From Treponema sp. (lineage in GTDB: Bacteria; Spirochaetota; Spirochaetia; Treponematales; Breznakiellaceae), in contig WQSN01000026.1 of NCBI GenBank assembly GCA_009787835.1, positions 1-38,047 of the forward strand: 38,047 nucleotides of DNA, read 5' to 3'. Made by a program: the position numbers and the translations under genes. Below the pieces are notes generated by a model that saw only the letters and a list, made by a program, of their open reading frames with translations, did not search any database and had not been told where the DNA came from. Below, in pieces: positions 24,054 through 31,516 of this stretch; within the stretch, counting starts at the first letter, position 1, and each line of letters begins with the position of its first letter.

Positions 24054-25309
24054 GATAACGCTCCTTCAAATTCTGCGGGAAAGTGCTTCCACGCGCTGTT
24101 AAGAGCGACAGCGGCGCTTTGTCCAAGACCGCAGAATGACGCGTCGATCATTGTGCGGATAAGGCGGCGCATTGTGTCAAGATCGCCCGCTTTTGCCTTT
24201 CCGGGGACTGATAGTTTATTCAGTATTTTTAAAATCTGGCGGTTTCCTTCGCGGCAGGGCAGGCACTTGCCGCAGGATTCATGTATAAAAAATTCTGTTA
24301 CGCTTTTTAAATATTCTATAATTGAAACGCTTTCATCCATTACAACGATTGCACCCGACCCTACCGATAATCCCGCTTTTTTCAAATCTGTGTAGCTGTA
24401 AACTGTATCAAGCTGATCAACGCCGCCGATAGGACCGCTCTGTCCGCCTAAATGGAAAAATTTTAATTTTTTGTTATTTGCAACACCGCCGCCAATTTCC
24501 GGATCGTAGATCGCATCGCGCAAGGTTACCTTGCCAAGGGGGATTTCATAGACGCCTCTGTTGCGTGAATGCCCTGAAAGGCAGATAAGCTTTGTTCCGC
24601 CTGAATCGGGATGACCGGCCTTTAAGTACTCTTCGCCGCCCATGTTGATAATGTGCGGAATGTTGGCGAATGATTCTACATTGTTTACAAGCGTCGGCTG
24701 AAGGAAAAGCCCCACTTCCGCAAGGTGCGGCGGCTTGATGCGGGGACGTCCTACCTTGCCTTCGGTGGAATTAAGCAGAGCGGAATTTTCTCCGCAGACA
24801 TAAGCGCCCGCGCCTGAGATAATATGTATTTCAAAATCATGGCCGCTGCCCAATATATTTTTTCCAAGGTATCCCGCGGATATTAAATTTCCCAGAGCTA
24901 AGTTGAGCCTTCTTTGCAGTTTACGGTATTCGCCGCGGACATAAATATGACCGGCTTTCGCGCGGAATACAAGGCCCGCGATTATGATGCCTTCAAGCAT
25001 TTTTAAAGGCATTAAATCCATGATTAACCTGTCCTTGAAAGTGCCTGGTTCTCCTTCATCGGCATTGCAGACAATATGTTTCGGCGTTTCAGGTATGTGT
25101 AATAAATGTTCCCATTTATTGCCTGCCGGATATGCCGCTCCGCCGCGCCCGAGAAGTTTCGCTTTTTTTATCTCCGCGATTATTTCTTCTGGACTGCTTG
25201 CGGCGGTTTTTTTCAGAGCGGTAAAACCGCCGTTTTTTTCATATTCATGTATTGAAAGCGAATAAGCGCGGTCAGCATTTTCACTGAGAATCTTTACTAA
25301 TTTTGACAT
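24050..25309 (-). CDS. NuoF/HydB-like NADH-binding flavoprotein
   Basis: 419 residues from the ATG at 25309; a start 13 codons upstream is possible but lies deeper in the NuoE-like gene. The FMN/NADH fold is clear: LLGRGGAAYPAGNKWEHL near residue 55, GAGAYVCGENSALLNSTEG near residue 165, PTLVNNVESFANIPHII. The [4Fe-4S] site is ESCGKCLPCREGNRQI near residue 340 with the fourth Cys in DASFCGLGQ. Unlike bifurcating HydB proteins it has neither an N-terminal thioredoxin-like domain nor a C-terminal ferredoxin domain. It should pass electrons between NAD(H) and the Fe-S chain of the HydA-like protein. Overlaps: 13 bases with the NuoE-like gene, 4 bases (ATGA) with the HydA-like gene. Confidence 0.92.
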   Translation of the reverse strand: MSKLVKILSENADRAYSLSIHEYEKNGGFTALKKTAASSPEEIIAEIKKAKLLGRGGAAYPAGNKWEHLLHIPETPKHIVCNADEGEPGTFKDRLIMDLMPLKMLEGIIIAGLVFRAKAGHIYVRGEYRKLQRRLNLALGNLISAGYLGKNILGSGHDFEIHIISGAGAYVCGENSALLNSTEGKVGRPRIKPPHLAEVGLFLQPTLVNNVESFANIPHIINMGGEEYLKAGHPDSGGTKLICLSGHSRNRGVYEIPLGKVTLRDAIYDPEIGGGVANNKKLKFFHLGGQSGPIGGVDQLDTVYSYTDLKKAGLSVGSGAIVVMDESVSIIEYLKSVTEFFIHESCGKCLPCREGNRQILKILNKLSVPGKAKAGDLDTMRRLIRTMIDASFCGLGQSAAVALNSAWKHFPAEFEGALS

Positions 25310-25803
25310 AGCGCTCTCAGCTCCTGTCTGTTGCCTTCGCGGCAGCATTTTACAAGTGTTTTTATTTTTTCAAATGTCAGGCTGCCGAACACATCGTCGC
25401 CGATTTTCGCGACTGGTCCAATATCACATGTGCCCACACAGCTTGTGAATAATAGGGAAAGTTTGCCGTCTTTTGTAGTTTCGCCCATTTTAATGCCTGC
25501 GGCATCTTCGAACCACCGGACTATTTCTTCACAGCGGTTAAAGTAACATGGCGTACTGCGGCAGATTTCTACAATGAACTCACCGCGCGGCGTTGTGCCG
25601 AACATGGAGTAAAAAGTCAGAACATCATATATTTTGGACAGCGGCACTTTTAAAACTTCCGCAGCCAGTTCCGCCCATTTTTGTTCTACGCAGTTTTTTC
25701 CTGACGCGGCCTGTATATCAAGCAGTACGGCAATAAGCTGCTGAGGATCATTACCGTAATGTTCCATCATTCTTAATACTTGATTTTTGGAGAGATCCTG
25801 CAT
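25297..25803 (-). CDS. NuoE/HydC-like [2Fe-2S] subunit
   Basis: 168 residues. Thioredoxin-like [2Fe-2S] protein with ligands Cys81, Cys86, Cys122 and Cys126 (CRSTPC and CVGTC) and the family helix region VPLSKIYDVLTFYSMF. Pairs with the NuoF-like protein as the NADH-oxidising or reducing module. First gene of the three-gene operon. TTGAGA, 17 bases and GATACT stand five bases before the ATG, and no Shine-Dalgarno is visible, so the operon mRNA is predicted to be leaderless. Confidence 0.92.
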   Translation of the reverse strand: MQDLSKNQVLRMMEHYGNDPQQLIAVLLDIQAASGKNCVEQKWAELAAEVLKVPLSKIYDVLTFYSMFGTTPRGEFIVEICRSTPCYFNRCEEIVRWFEDAAGIKMGETTKDGKLSLLFTSCVGTCDIGPVAKIGDDVFGSLTFEKIKTLVKCCREGNRQELRALCQN

Positions 25804-25808
25804 GGTTA

Positions 25809-25837
25809 AGTATCAATTATTTTAATGTTTTTCTCAA
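25809..25837 (-). promoter_or_regulatory. Promoter of the NuoE/NuoF/HydA-like operon
   Basis: TTGAGA (25832-25837), exact 17-base spacer, GATACT (25809-25814), five bases to the ATG at 25803. Confidence 0.6.
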
Positions 25838-25851
25838 GAGAGTTCAGCGGT

Positions 25852-27213
25852 TTAAAAAACCAGTTCAATCGCGCCTTTGGATCTGATCTGCAGCACTGTA
25901 ACAGATCCTGCGCCGAATATCATTTCAATATGAACGCGATACGCGTCTATTGCGTCCATGGGAATATATGCCTGAATGGTTCCCGCAAAACCGCCGCCAT
26001 GAACCCTGCATGCGCCGCGCAATTTTTGCTTGCGGAAAAAATCCCTTGTTAACGCGAGCGCGATGCTGATACCCTGGAATTCAGGATGATTTGGTGAATA
26101 AATATTCTGCAATAGATCCCTTGAAGATTCACCTGATTCATTTACCAGATTCAGGTAAGAGATTAAGGCCTGCTGTTTTGCTGTAGCGGTAACAACATTT
26201 TCCATTTCAGTAAGGGCTGCTGCCATCGCGTCTACGCGGATATTTTCATCAAAGAAATGAAGGGACCTTAGTAATGCCCTGTCTCCCAGCGCTTTTCGTA
26301 TATCCGAGGCTCCGGCAATAACAGTTTCTTTATCGAGTTCTCCAAGCGTGGATTTACCGAAAAATGCGGCAACAGCTTTCATTTCTGACGGAATTTGCGC
26401 GTAATCCGCCGTCAGGTCGGCGTGGTTTCCGCCTGTGTTTACAATACAAAGAGCGTAACCTGCCGCGGCCAGATCAAAATTAATCTGTCTTACTTCTGGG
26501 CGCGCGGCATCGGTGAAATCAATGGCGACCGCGCCGCCGCATGCGCAGGCTGTTTGATCCATCAATCCGCATGGTTTTCCAAAGTAGATATTTTCCGCGT
26601 ATTGGCCTACTTGCGCTATTTCAAGAGCTGTGCGTTTTCCCTCCCCGTATAGTGAGTCGAAAATCCGTCCTATCTGCACTTCAATCGCCGCTGAGGATGA
26701 AAGACCCGAACCGGGCAGCACATTTGAATCCGCGTTAGCTGAAAATCCGCCGGCCGCGCATCCCTGGCTGTAAAACCCCGAGGCAATCCCCCTGACAAGC
26801 GCTTCTGTTGTTCCGGTTTCTTCGCGCCTTGGATGCATATCAGGCGTTCCGTCCGGGTTTACAAGTTTTACTTTTACATCGGGGAAACCTGTGGAACGGA
26901 ATATTACCGTATTGTCCTTTCGCATTTTTACAATGGCGACAGAGTCCAGCTGAATGGATGCTGCGAGCACTTTACCGTGATTATGATCCGTATGATTGCC
27001 TCCAAGCTCGGTTCTTCCCGGAGCGCTGAATACGCGAAGCTCTCCCGTTGTTTCATCAAGAAGCTCTCCTGATCCGCGTTCAAGCATATTTGCCGCTAAT
27101 TTCGTATAACGTTCGCGCGCGTCATCAATTTTATTTTCACCGTAAAGTCTGGCGAAAATGTTGGATGCCTGTTTGGAATTGATTTTTGCAAAAAGCTCGT
27201 TTTCCTGGATCAT
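25852..27213 (-). CDS. galK: Galactokinase
   Basis: 453 residues, longer than the usual 380-400 because of about 60 N-terminal residues before the signature. GHMP kinase motifs: galactose site FSAPGRTELGGNHTDHNHG (canonical family reads GR-x-N-x-I-G-E-HTDYN, so this is a variant), phosphate-binding LPGSGLSSSAAIEVQIG near residue 170, and C-terminal motif CRVHGGGFAGTIQAYIP. It phosphorylates galactose at C1 with ATP, in the cytoplasm, for the Leloir pathway; no galT or galE lies in the window. AAGGA precedes the ATG. It lies three bases after the phosphatidyltransferase gene, so the two form an operon of unrelated function. Confidence 0.93.
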   Translation of the reverse strand: MIQENELFAKINSKQASNIFARLYGENKIDDARERYTKLAANMLERGSGELLDETTGELRVFSAPGRTELGGNHTDHNHGKVLAASIQLDSVAIVKMRKDNTVIFRSTGFPDVKVKLVNPDGTPDMHPRREETGTTEALVRGIASGFYSQGCAAGGFSANADSNVLPGSGLSSSAAIEVQIGRIFDSLYGEGKRTALEIAQVGQYAENIYFGKPCGLMDQTACACGGAVAIDFTDAARPEVRQINFDLAAAGYALCIVNTGGNHADLTADYAQIPSEMKAVAAFFGKSTLGELDKETVIAGASDIRKALGDRALLRSLHFFDENIRVDAMAAALTEMENVVTATAKQQALISYLNLVNESGESSRDLLQNIYSPNHPEFQGISIALALTRDFFRKQKLRGACRVHGGGFAGTIQAYIPMDAIDAYRVHIEMIFGAGSVTVLQIRSKGAIELVF

Positions 27214-27216
27214 GGT

Positions 27217-27858
27217 TTACTGTCCTTTTTCCTGTATATAACTTTGTGCGTCAGTATTGCGCTGTTTCGATGTGCCCGGGGTTTTCATGTAAATTAAAAC
27301 ATAATTTATGAATGACGCGGCGGATATAATTACAGAAACAATAAAAATTACAAGAGCGCCAATCCTGAAATACGGGATAAGGAATTTAAAGAGAGCCAGC
27401 CGCTGAAGGCTGACTGTTAAAAGAGCCGCGCCTCCTGCGATAATGTAGGTAACGGTTTTTATTTTTCCGCCCATGCTGGCTCCCAGGGTAGCTCCCTTTT
27501 TTAACATCAGGTTGCGCAGAAAAAGCACGCTGAACTCCCGGTAAATTACCAGCAGGAAGAGAATGGCCGGAAATACGCCGTCCATCACAAAACAGAGGAA
27601 ACAAGTTAACTGCATGAGAGTATCGGCGAAAGGATCAAATAATTTGCCAAAATCACTGCTTGCGTTGTATTTCCGGGCTGCTATTCCGTCAAGTAAATCG
27701 GTTATCTCTGAAACAATAAAAATCAGCCAAAGCGCCGGCACTGTCCAGCCTGCGCCGTTTATAAACCATGAAGGAAAAAAGTTGGGTAATAAATAAATTA
27801 TAAAAAACACAGGAGAGAGAATCACGCGGAGAAATGTTAATTTATTGGCAAGGTTCAT
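27217..27858 (-). CDS. pgsA: CDP-alcohol phosphatidyltransferase, probably phosphatidylglycerophosphate synthase
   Basis: 213 residues, five to six membrane segments. The CDP-alcohol signature is intact: DLLDGIAARKYN followed by SSDFGKLFDPFADT, that is D-G-x2-A-R-x8-G-x3-D-x3-D. N-terminal NLANKLTFLRVILSPVFF is typical of PgsA. It would make phosphatidylglycerophosphate from CDP-diacylglycerol at the inner membrane; other alcohols are possible, so the symbol is tentative. TTGACA, 17 bases and CAAAAT stand five bases before the ATG, and there is no Shine-Dalgarno. It leads the operon with galK. Confidence 0.82.
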   Translation of the reverse strand: MNLANKLTFLRVILSPVFFIIYLLPNFFPSWFINGAGWTVPALWLIFIVSEITDLLDGIAARKYNASSDFGKLFDPFADTLMQLTCFLCFVMDGVFPAILFLLVIYREFSVLFLRNLMLKKGATLGASMGGKIKTVTYIIAGGAALLTVSLQRLALFKFLIPYFRIGALVIFIVSVIISAASFINYVLIYMKTPGTSKQRNTDAQSYIQEKGQ

Positions 27859-27863
27859 GCTTA

Positions 27864-27892
27864 ATTTTGTCTTTTAGGGATAAATCTGTCAA
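27864..27892 (-). promoter_or_regulatory. Leaderless-type promoter of the pgsA-galK operon
   Basis: Consensus TTGACA (27887-27892), 17-base spacer, CAAAAT (27864-27869), five bases to the ATG at 27858. Confidence 0.6.
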
Positions 27893-27949
27893 TTAGCTGC
27901 AATGTATCATGTTCAGGACATTAGGGTAGAAAACAACGTATTAATCACT

Positions 27950-27955
27950 TATACT
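27950..27955 (+). promoter_or_regulatory. Possible -10 box of the NUDIX gene
   Basis: TATACT ends six bases before the ATG at 27962, which places the expected transcription start on the A of the ATG. No good -35 is visible. Confidence 0.4.
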
Positions 27956-27961
27956 TTTCCC

Positions 27962-28543
27962 ATGAATGAAAAACAGCTTGTTTGGAGCGAACAGGGGCGC
28001 AAAAAAGTTTTTGAATGCAAAATTTTTTCCGTTTGGGAGTCTTACTGCAAGCCGCCTGTATCCCAAAAAAGCAAAGACGAGCCGCAGGTTTTTTCCGTTA
28101 TTGATACAAGGGACTGGGTTATAGTTATACCGGTAATTGAAAGCGCAAATGGCAAACAGTTTGTAATGGTATGGCAATGGCGGCATGGTTCCCAATGTTT
28201 AAGTCTGGAGTTCCCCGGAGGCGTTAAAGAGCCAAATGAAAAAATTGATGATGCGGCTCTGAGGGAGTTAAAGGAAGAAACCGGGTATTTCTCCGGGAAA
28301 ATTGAAAAAATAGGGGAGTTTTGCCCGAACCCAGCAATCATGTCCAATAAAGTTCATTTTTTTCTCGCGGAGGAACTTATCGCGGGAGGGAAGCAGGATC
28401 TGGATGAGGATGAGTATGTTGAATTTACACTGGTCGATACCAAGGATGTTTTCCGGGGTATTGGCAGTGAACCATATATTCACTCACTGGTGGGTACCGC
28501 TGTAGCCATGTACAATAAAAAAGCGCCCATAAGCATCGCCTAA
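27962..28543 (+). CDS. NUDIX hydrolase, ADP-ribose pyrophosphatase-like
   Basis: 193 residues from the ATG at 27962; an ATG 20 codons earlier would add a stretch that overlaps the promoter region and looks non-coding. The N-terminal beta sheet (KKVFECKIFSVWESYCKPP), then VIVIPVIES and the NUDIX box LEFPGGVKEPNEK plus ALRELKEETGYF (G-x5-E-x7-REUxEExG), fit the ADP-ribose pyrophosphatase/NudF group. It cleaves nucleotide-sugar type substrates in the cytoplasm; the substrate is not certain. Divergent from pgsA, convergent with the LysM gene. Confidence 0.87.
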   Translation: MNEKQLVWSEQGRKKVFECKIFSVWESYCKPPVSQKSKDEPQVFSVIDTRDWVIVIPVIESANGKQFVMVWQWRHGSQCLSLEFPGGVKEPNEKIDDAALRELKEETGYFSGKIEKIGEFCPNPAIMSNKVHFFLAEELIAGGKQDLDEDEYVEFTLVDTKDVFRGIGSEPYIHSLVGTAVAMYNKKAPISIA

Positions 28544-28610
28544 AAAGCAGACTTTTCAGCGAAGCTTCAAAGGCGCTTCCAATGAAGTTTCAATGATTCA
28601 GTTGTTTTAA

Positions 28611-29396
28611 CTAACGTTCGTATGTCTTATTCTGATCCCACATACCCTGCCGGGTTTCACCGTCTATGCTTGGAATATCCATTACCATGCCGACGAGAAT
28701 CAAATCCGGGTTATTGGGATCCGGCATTTTAGATTTATTTGCTTCATACAGAACTCTCCATTTCCTGGAATCTCCGTAAACCCATGAATATCCGGCGATA
28801 TTCCAGTAGCAGTCTTTGGAAACAGCCCACGGTCTGACAGTGTATTGGCCTGGCAAGGGTGTTTTTTCCGGCGCTTGCTGCTGCGCGGGAGTATATGCCG
28901 CCGTTGTTACAGACGGCTCCGGCTCCCTGGCAGGAAGATGGGGACCGTCATAAGAGGATTCCAGCGCTGAAAAAATTTCTATGGAAGCGATTAACGCGGA
29001 AATTGATTCATTCCATTCTTCATTGGCATGAGCTATCACGCCAACTTCATAATTGATAATGCCTTCGTTGTATTGGTCCGGAAAGGCATTGCGAATGCTG
29101 TTGGAGTCCGCCCATTCAATATAACGCTTTGCCTCAATAATCAGCTGAAAGGCGATATACTCATTGGAAAGTTGCACGTAACGGACTGCTTCTTCGGCAA
29201 GACCGGCTGAAGCGTCATAATCGCCGTAATCAAAAGTTTCCTGGGCAAGTTCGTTCAAACGCAGACTTTCGATATAAAATTCATTGTTGCGCAGATAATG
29301 AGGTATTGATTCCTCTTCATCAGTACCTACCGCAGCAAAACACGGGATTGTGAATAACAGAGACATTAACAGCACATAAGCGATTCTCTGATTCAT
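28611..29396 (-). CDS. Secreted LysM-like protein
   Basis: 261 residues. Signal peptide MNQRIAYVLLMSLLFTIPCFA, then a helical region of about 130 residues with TPR-like character (LRLNELAQETFDYGDYDASA; SNEYIAFQLIIEAKRYIEWA), a Pro/Gln-rich linker, and a C-terminal LysM-like domain (YTVRPWAVSKDCYWNIAGYS, then WRVLYEANKSKMPDPNNPDL and ILVGMVMDIP). LysM binds glycan backbones such as peptidoglycan, so a periplasmic role is likely. Its start overlaps the stop of the repeat lipoprotein as ATGA, so the two are probably a functional pair. Confidence 0.83.
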   Translation of the reverse strand: MNQRIAYVLLMSLLFTIPCFAAVGTDEEESIPHYLRNNEFYIESLRLNELAQETFDYGDYDASAGLAEEAVRYVQLSNEYIAFQLIIEAKRYIEWADSNSIRNAFPDQYNEGIINYEVGVIAHANEEWNESISALIASIEIFSALESSYDGPHLPAREPEPSVTTAAYTPAQQQAPEKTPLPGQYTVRPWAVSKDCYWNIAGYSWVYGDSRKWRVLYEANKSKMPDPNNPDLILVGMVMDIPSIDGETRQGMWDQNKTYER

Positions 29397-30943
29397 CTTG
29401 AACCTCCTTCAAATATTCTTTCAGCCTGAATGGCTGCTCCCCTGCTTCCTTCAATTTCAATCTCAGCGGTTCTTATCGCTTCCTGAGCCCTTCTGCGTCT
29501 TTCTGCCGTATCCAGTCTGTTGATGGCAAAGAGCGCTTCCGCATCAGTATAAAGATTTGCCGCTTCATCGTATCTTTCCGCTTTAAAGAGTTCTTCAGCA
29601 TGATTATATATGTCTTCCGCTTCGCGGAAAGCGTCGCGCATGGCGATGTTGACCCTTTCGTTTATAGCCATATCTCTTTCATTTGCGGCGAAAGTCCGTC
29701 TGTCTGCGGCATAGGAAACCCAGCCATTGGTCAGTAAAATATTGTAACGCAGCAGAACTTCAGCGGCTTTTTCTTCCGCGCCAATTTTGTTTCCATCTTC
29801 ATATAAAAATATTGCGCTAACGGCAATTTCATCCGCGTTGTCAAAGTTTTCCGTATCATAGACATAGAAACCGCGTTCGAGTATTTCCTGTCTTCTGAAA
29901 TAAATAATAGCGGCAGTGAGAAGATCATCATACGCGACATAAGCTTCCGCGGCGGAGTTCCTTGCCGTGTCATAATTATCCGTGTCATATTGATCAATCG
30001 CATCATTGGCCAGGCTGTCGGCATAGGTTAAATATTCCGGATATTGGTACGGTAATCCTGTGTCTGTTAATTCATCAATTTTAAATACAATCCTGGCGCC
30101 CATTAACAGTATTTCATATTCACTCAGCGCTATTACGCCTCTTTCCCTGGCGGTTTTATATTCATCCGCTTCATATTGATCCAGAGCCGCAATAGCCTTT
30201 TTATCCGCGCTTTGCAGATATTCAGGATATAATTGTGTTAAGCCTGTAATGACCAGTTCGTCTCTTGTCAGAATGATAATTGCGCCCAGAAGAAGGGCTT
30301 CATATTCATCCATTGCTTTTACCGCTGTATCCCTGGCCAGGTAGTAATCTTCAGCTTCATATTGATCCAAAGCCGCAAGAGCTTTTGTGTCGGCGCTCCT
30401 TAAATATTTTGGATAGTAATCAACTAAACCAGTATCAAATAATCTCTCTCTTAAAGCCATTATTTCATCTTCTCTGGCCTGTGCGTAAAGCGGGATAGAT
30501 TTCCTGAAAACCCCGTTATATGTGTCAAGAATATCATTCAGCCATTCTTTTCCTTCTGCTGCGTCGCTTTCAGTTAATTCCGATAATCTCTTTTCATCGG
30601 CGGATATGCCGCGGACAATGTTATAATCAAATTCCGCATATTCCCATTCGCTTGGAAAATAAGAATTGCCTTCAAAATCATGAGCTATTGTTCTTGCCGC
30701 TTCAATTTTTCCCATTAGATCCCATAAAGCGCTAAGGTCTACTTTAGGGGTCACAGGAGCCGGAGGCGGTTCAGATGGCGCTGGTTCCGGCGCGGGCGCT
30801 GCCGGCTGTGCGGATGGAGTTGCTGCAGGTTCCAGCGCAGACTTTTCTTCAGTAACTGGCTCATCCGGAACAGTTTTACAGGCAATAAACGTAAACGAAA
30901 GTAACAATAAAAATGATATAGCTAAAAAAATACTTTTTCTCAT
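29393..30943 (-). CDS. Lipoprotein with four 62-residue helical repeats
   Basis: 516 residues. Lipobox at LLSFTFIAC with Cys22; a Pro/Ala/Glu-rich linker (PAPEPAPSEPPPAPVTPK) at about 45-68; a helical domain; then four tandem repeats of about 62 residues starting near residues 168, 230, 292 and 354. The repeat core is TGL-x3-YPEYL-x2-AD-x2-A-x2-ALDQYEAD, then Y-x2-AR and EYE-x-LL; the fourth copy is divergent. The C-terminus is a charged TPR-like region (EDIYNHAEELFKAERYDEAA). AAAAGGAG seven bases upstream fixes the start. It is co-translated with the LysM protein by ATGA overlap. The linker suggests a protein that spans part of the periplasm from a membrane anchor. Function unknown. Confidence 0.83.
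   Translation of the reverse strand: MRKSIFLAISFLLLLSFTFIACKTVPDEPVTEEKSALEPAATPSAQPAAPAPEPAPSEPPPAPVTPKVDLSALWDLMGKIEAARTIAHDFEGNSYFPSEWEYAEFDYNIVRGISADEKRLSELTESDAAEGKEWLNDILDTYNGVFRKSIPLYAQAREDEIMALRERLFDTGLVDYYPKYLRSADTKALAALDQYEAEDYYLARDTAVKAMDEYEALLLGAIIILTRDELVITGLTQLYPEYLQSADKKAIAALDQYEADEYKTARERGVIALSEYEILLMGARIVFKIDELTDTGLPYQYPEYLTYADSLANDAIDQYDTDNYDTARNSAAEAYVAYDDLLTAAIIYFRRQEILERGFYVYDTENFDNADEIAVSAIFLYEDGNKIGAEEKAAEVLLRYNILLTNGWVSYAADRRTFAANERDMAINERVNIAMRDAFREAEDIYNHAEELFKAERYDEAANLYTDAEALFAINRLDTAERRRRAQEAIRTAEIEIEGSRGAAIQAERIFEGGSR
29700..30445 (-). repeat. Four tandem 186-base coding repeats
   Basis: The repeats of the lipoprotein gene recur every 186 bases (starts near 30440, 30256, 30070 and 29884). 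The DNA is only partly conserved between copies, most visibly over the LDQYEA segment, which indicates old duplications held by selection on the protein. Confidence 0.7.
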
Positions 30944-30990
30944 TAGGTCACTCCTTTTGGAAACCGGTATTTTCGGGTCTTATTTTAAAG

Positions 30991-31019
30991 AGTATAAACT
31001 TGTTTAAATATTATTGCAA
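30991..31019 (-). promoter_or_regulatory. Promoter of the repeat lipoprotein/LysM operon
   Basis: TTGCAA (31014-31019), exact 17-base spacer, TATACT (30991-30996). The predicted leader is about 40 bases and includes the strong Shine-Dalgarno, in contrast to the leaderless units elsewhere in the window. Confidence 0.6.
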
Positions 31020-31185
31020 GATTAAATCAAGTGTTTAAAATGAAAAGCGCCAATTCCTAATTTTTTTTTATTATTAAAATATTGTAAAACTGCGATTTTT
31101 TGAAAAATGCAAGTGATATACCGGCGATAAAGGGCGGTAAAGCCTTTAAATTTCCATAACCATAGGCGTTTACTGAATAAACAGG

Positions 31186-31191
31186 TATAAT
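31186..31191 (+). promoter_or_regulatory. -10 box of the PC4/YdbC gene
   Basis: Consensus TATAAT, 18 bases before the ATG, with GCGAGG as Shine-Dalgarno between. No convincing -35. GTTTA-CTGAA-TAAAC, a small palindrome, lies just upstream. Confidence 0.45.
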
Positions 31192-31209
31192 TTCAATGCG
31201 AGGTGTTAA

Positions 31210-31443
31210 ATGGAAAGTATAAACTTTGATATTGTAAAGCATTACGGAGTTATTTCCACAGAAAAAAGCGGCTGGAGAAAAGAGCTGAATTTGGTGTCCT
31301 GGAATGGCAGAGCTCCGAAACTTGATCTCAGAGACTGGGCGCCAGACCATGAAAAAATGGGCAAGGGAGTTACATTAACCAAAGAAGAGGCAGCTGAACT
31401 GGCAAAACTGCTTAACAGCGATCAGGTATTGGAAAACACATAA
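31210..31443 (+). CDS. PC4/YdbC-family single-stranded DNA-binding protein
   Basis: 77 residues. The whole length fits the bacterial YdbC form of the PC4/p15 fold: YGVISTEKSGWRKELNLVSW, then NGRAPKLDLRDWAPDHEKMG and KGVTLTKEEAAELAKLL. YdbC-like proteins bind single-stranded DNA as dimers; the biological role in bacteria is not settled. AGG lies six bases before the ATG. The short spacing to the next gene (74 bases, with its own promoter) suggests a separate unit. Confidence 0.88.
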   Translation: MESINFDIVKHYGVISTEKSGWRKELNLVSWNGRAPKLDLRDWAPDHEKMGKGVTLTKEEAAELAKLLNSDQVLENT

Positions 31444-31481
31444 TTCTTTTAATATTCCGCATTTTATATTGTTAGGTAACA

Positions 31482-31509
31482 TTGCTCTAAATTATTCGCA
31501 GTGTATAAT
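31482..31509 (+). promoter_or_regulatory. Leaderless-type promoter of the flavoprotein operon
   Basis: TTGCTC (31482-31487), 16-base spacer, TATAAT (31504-31509), then seven bases to the ATG at 31517. The expected transcription start is at 31516. Confidence 0.6.
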
Positions 31510-31516
31510 ATTGCTT

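Noticed and set aside
28544-28610. Bidirectional terminator between the convergent NUDIX and LysM genes
   Set aside because: GAAGC/GCTTC and CTTC/GAAG can pair, but the stems are short and no T run follows on either strand.
29700-30445. Recent tandem duplication or mobile repeat in the lipoprotein gene
   Set aside because: The 186-base period is conserved mainly at protein level; the DNA copies are too divergent for a recent duplication or an inserted element.
31469-31516. Upstream ATG of the GlpA-like gene at 31469
   Set aside because: Those 16 codons contain the -35 and -10 boxes and give a hydrophobic stretch unrelated to the family. The ATG at 31517 follows the promoter directly.
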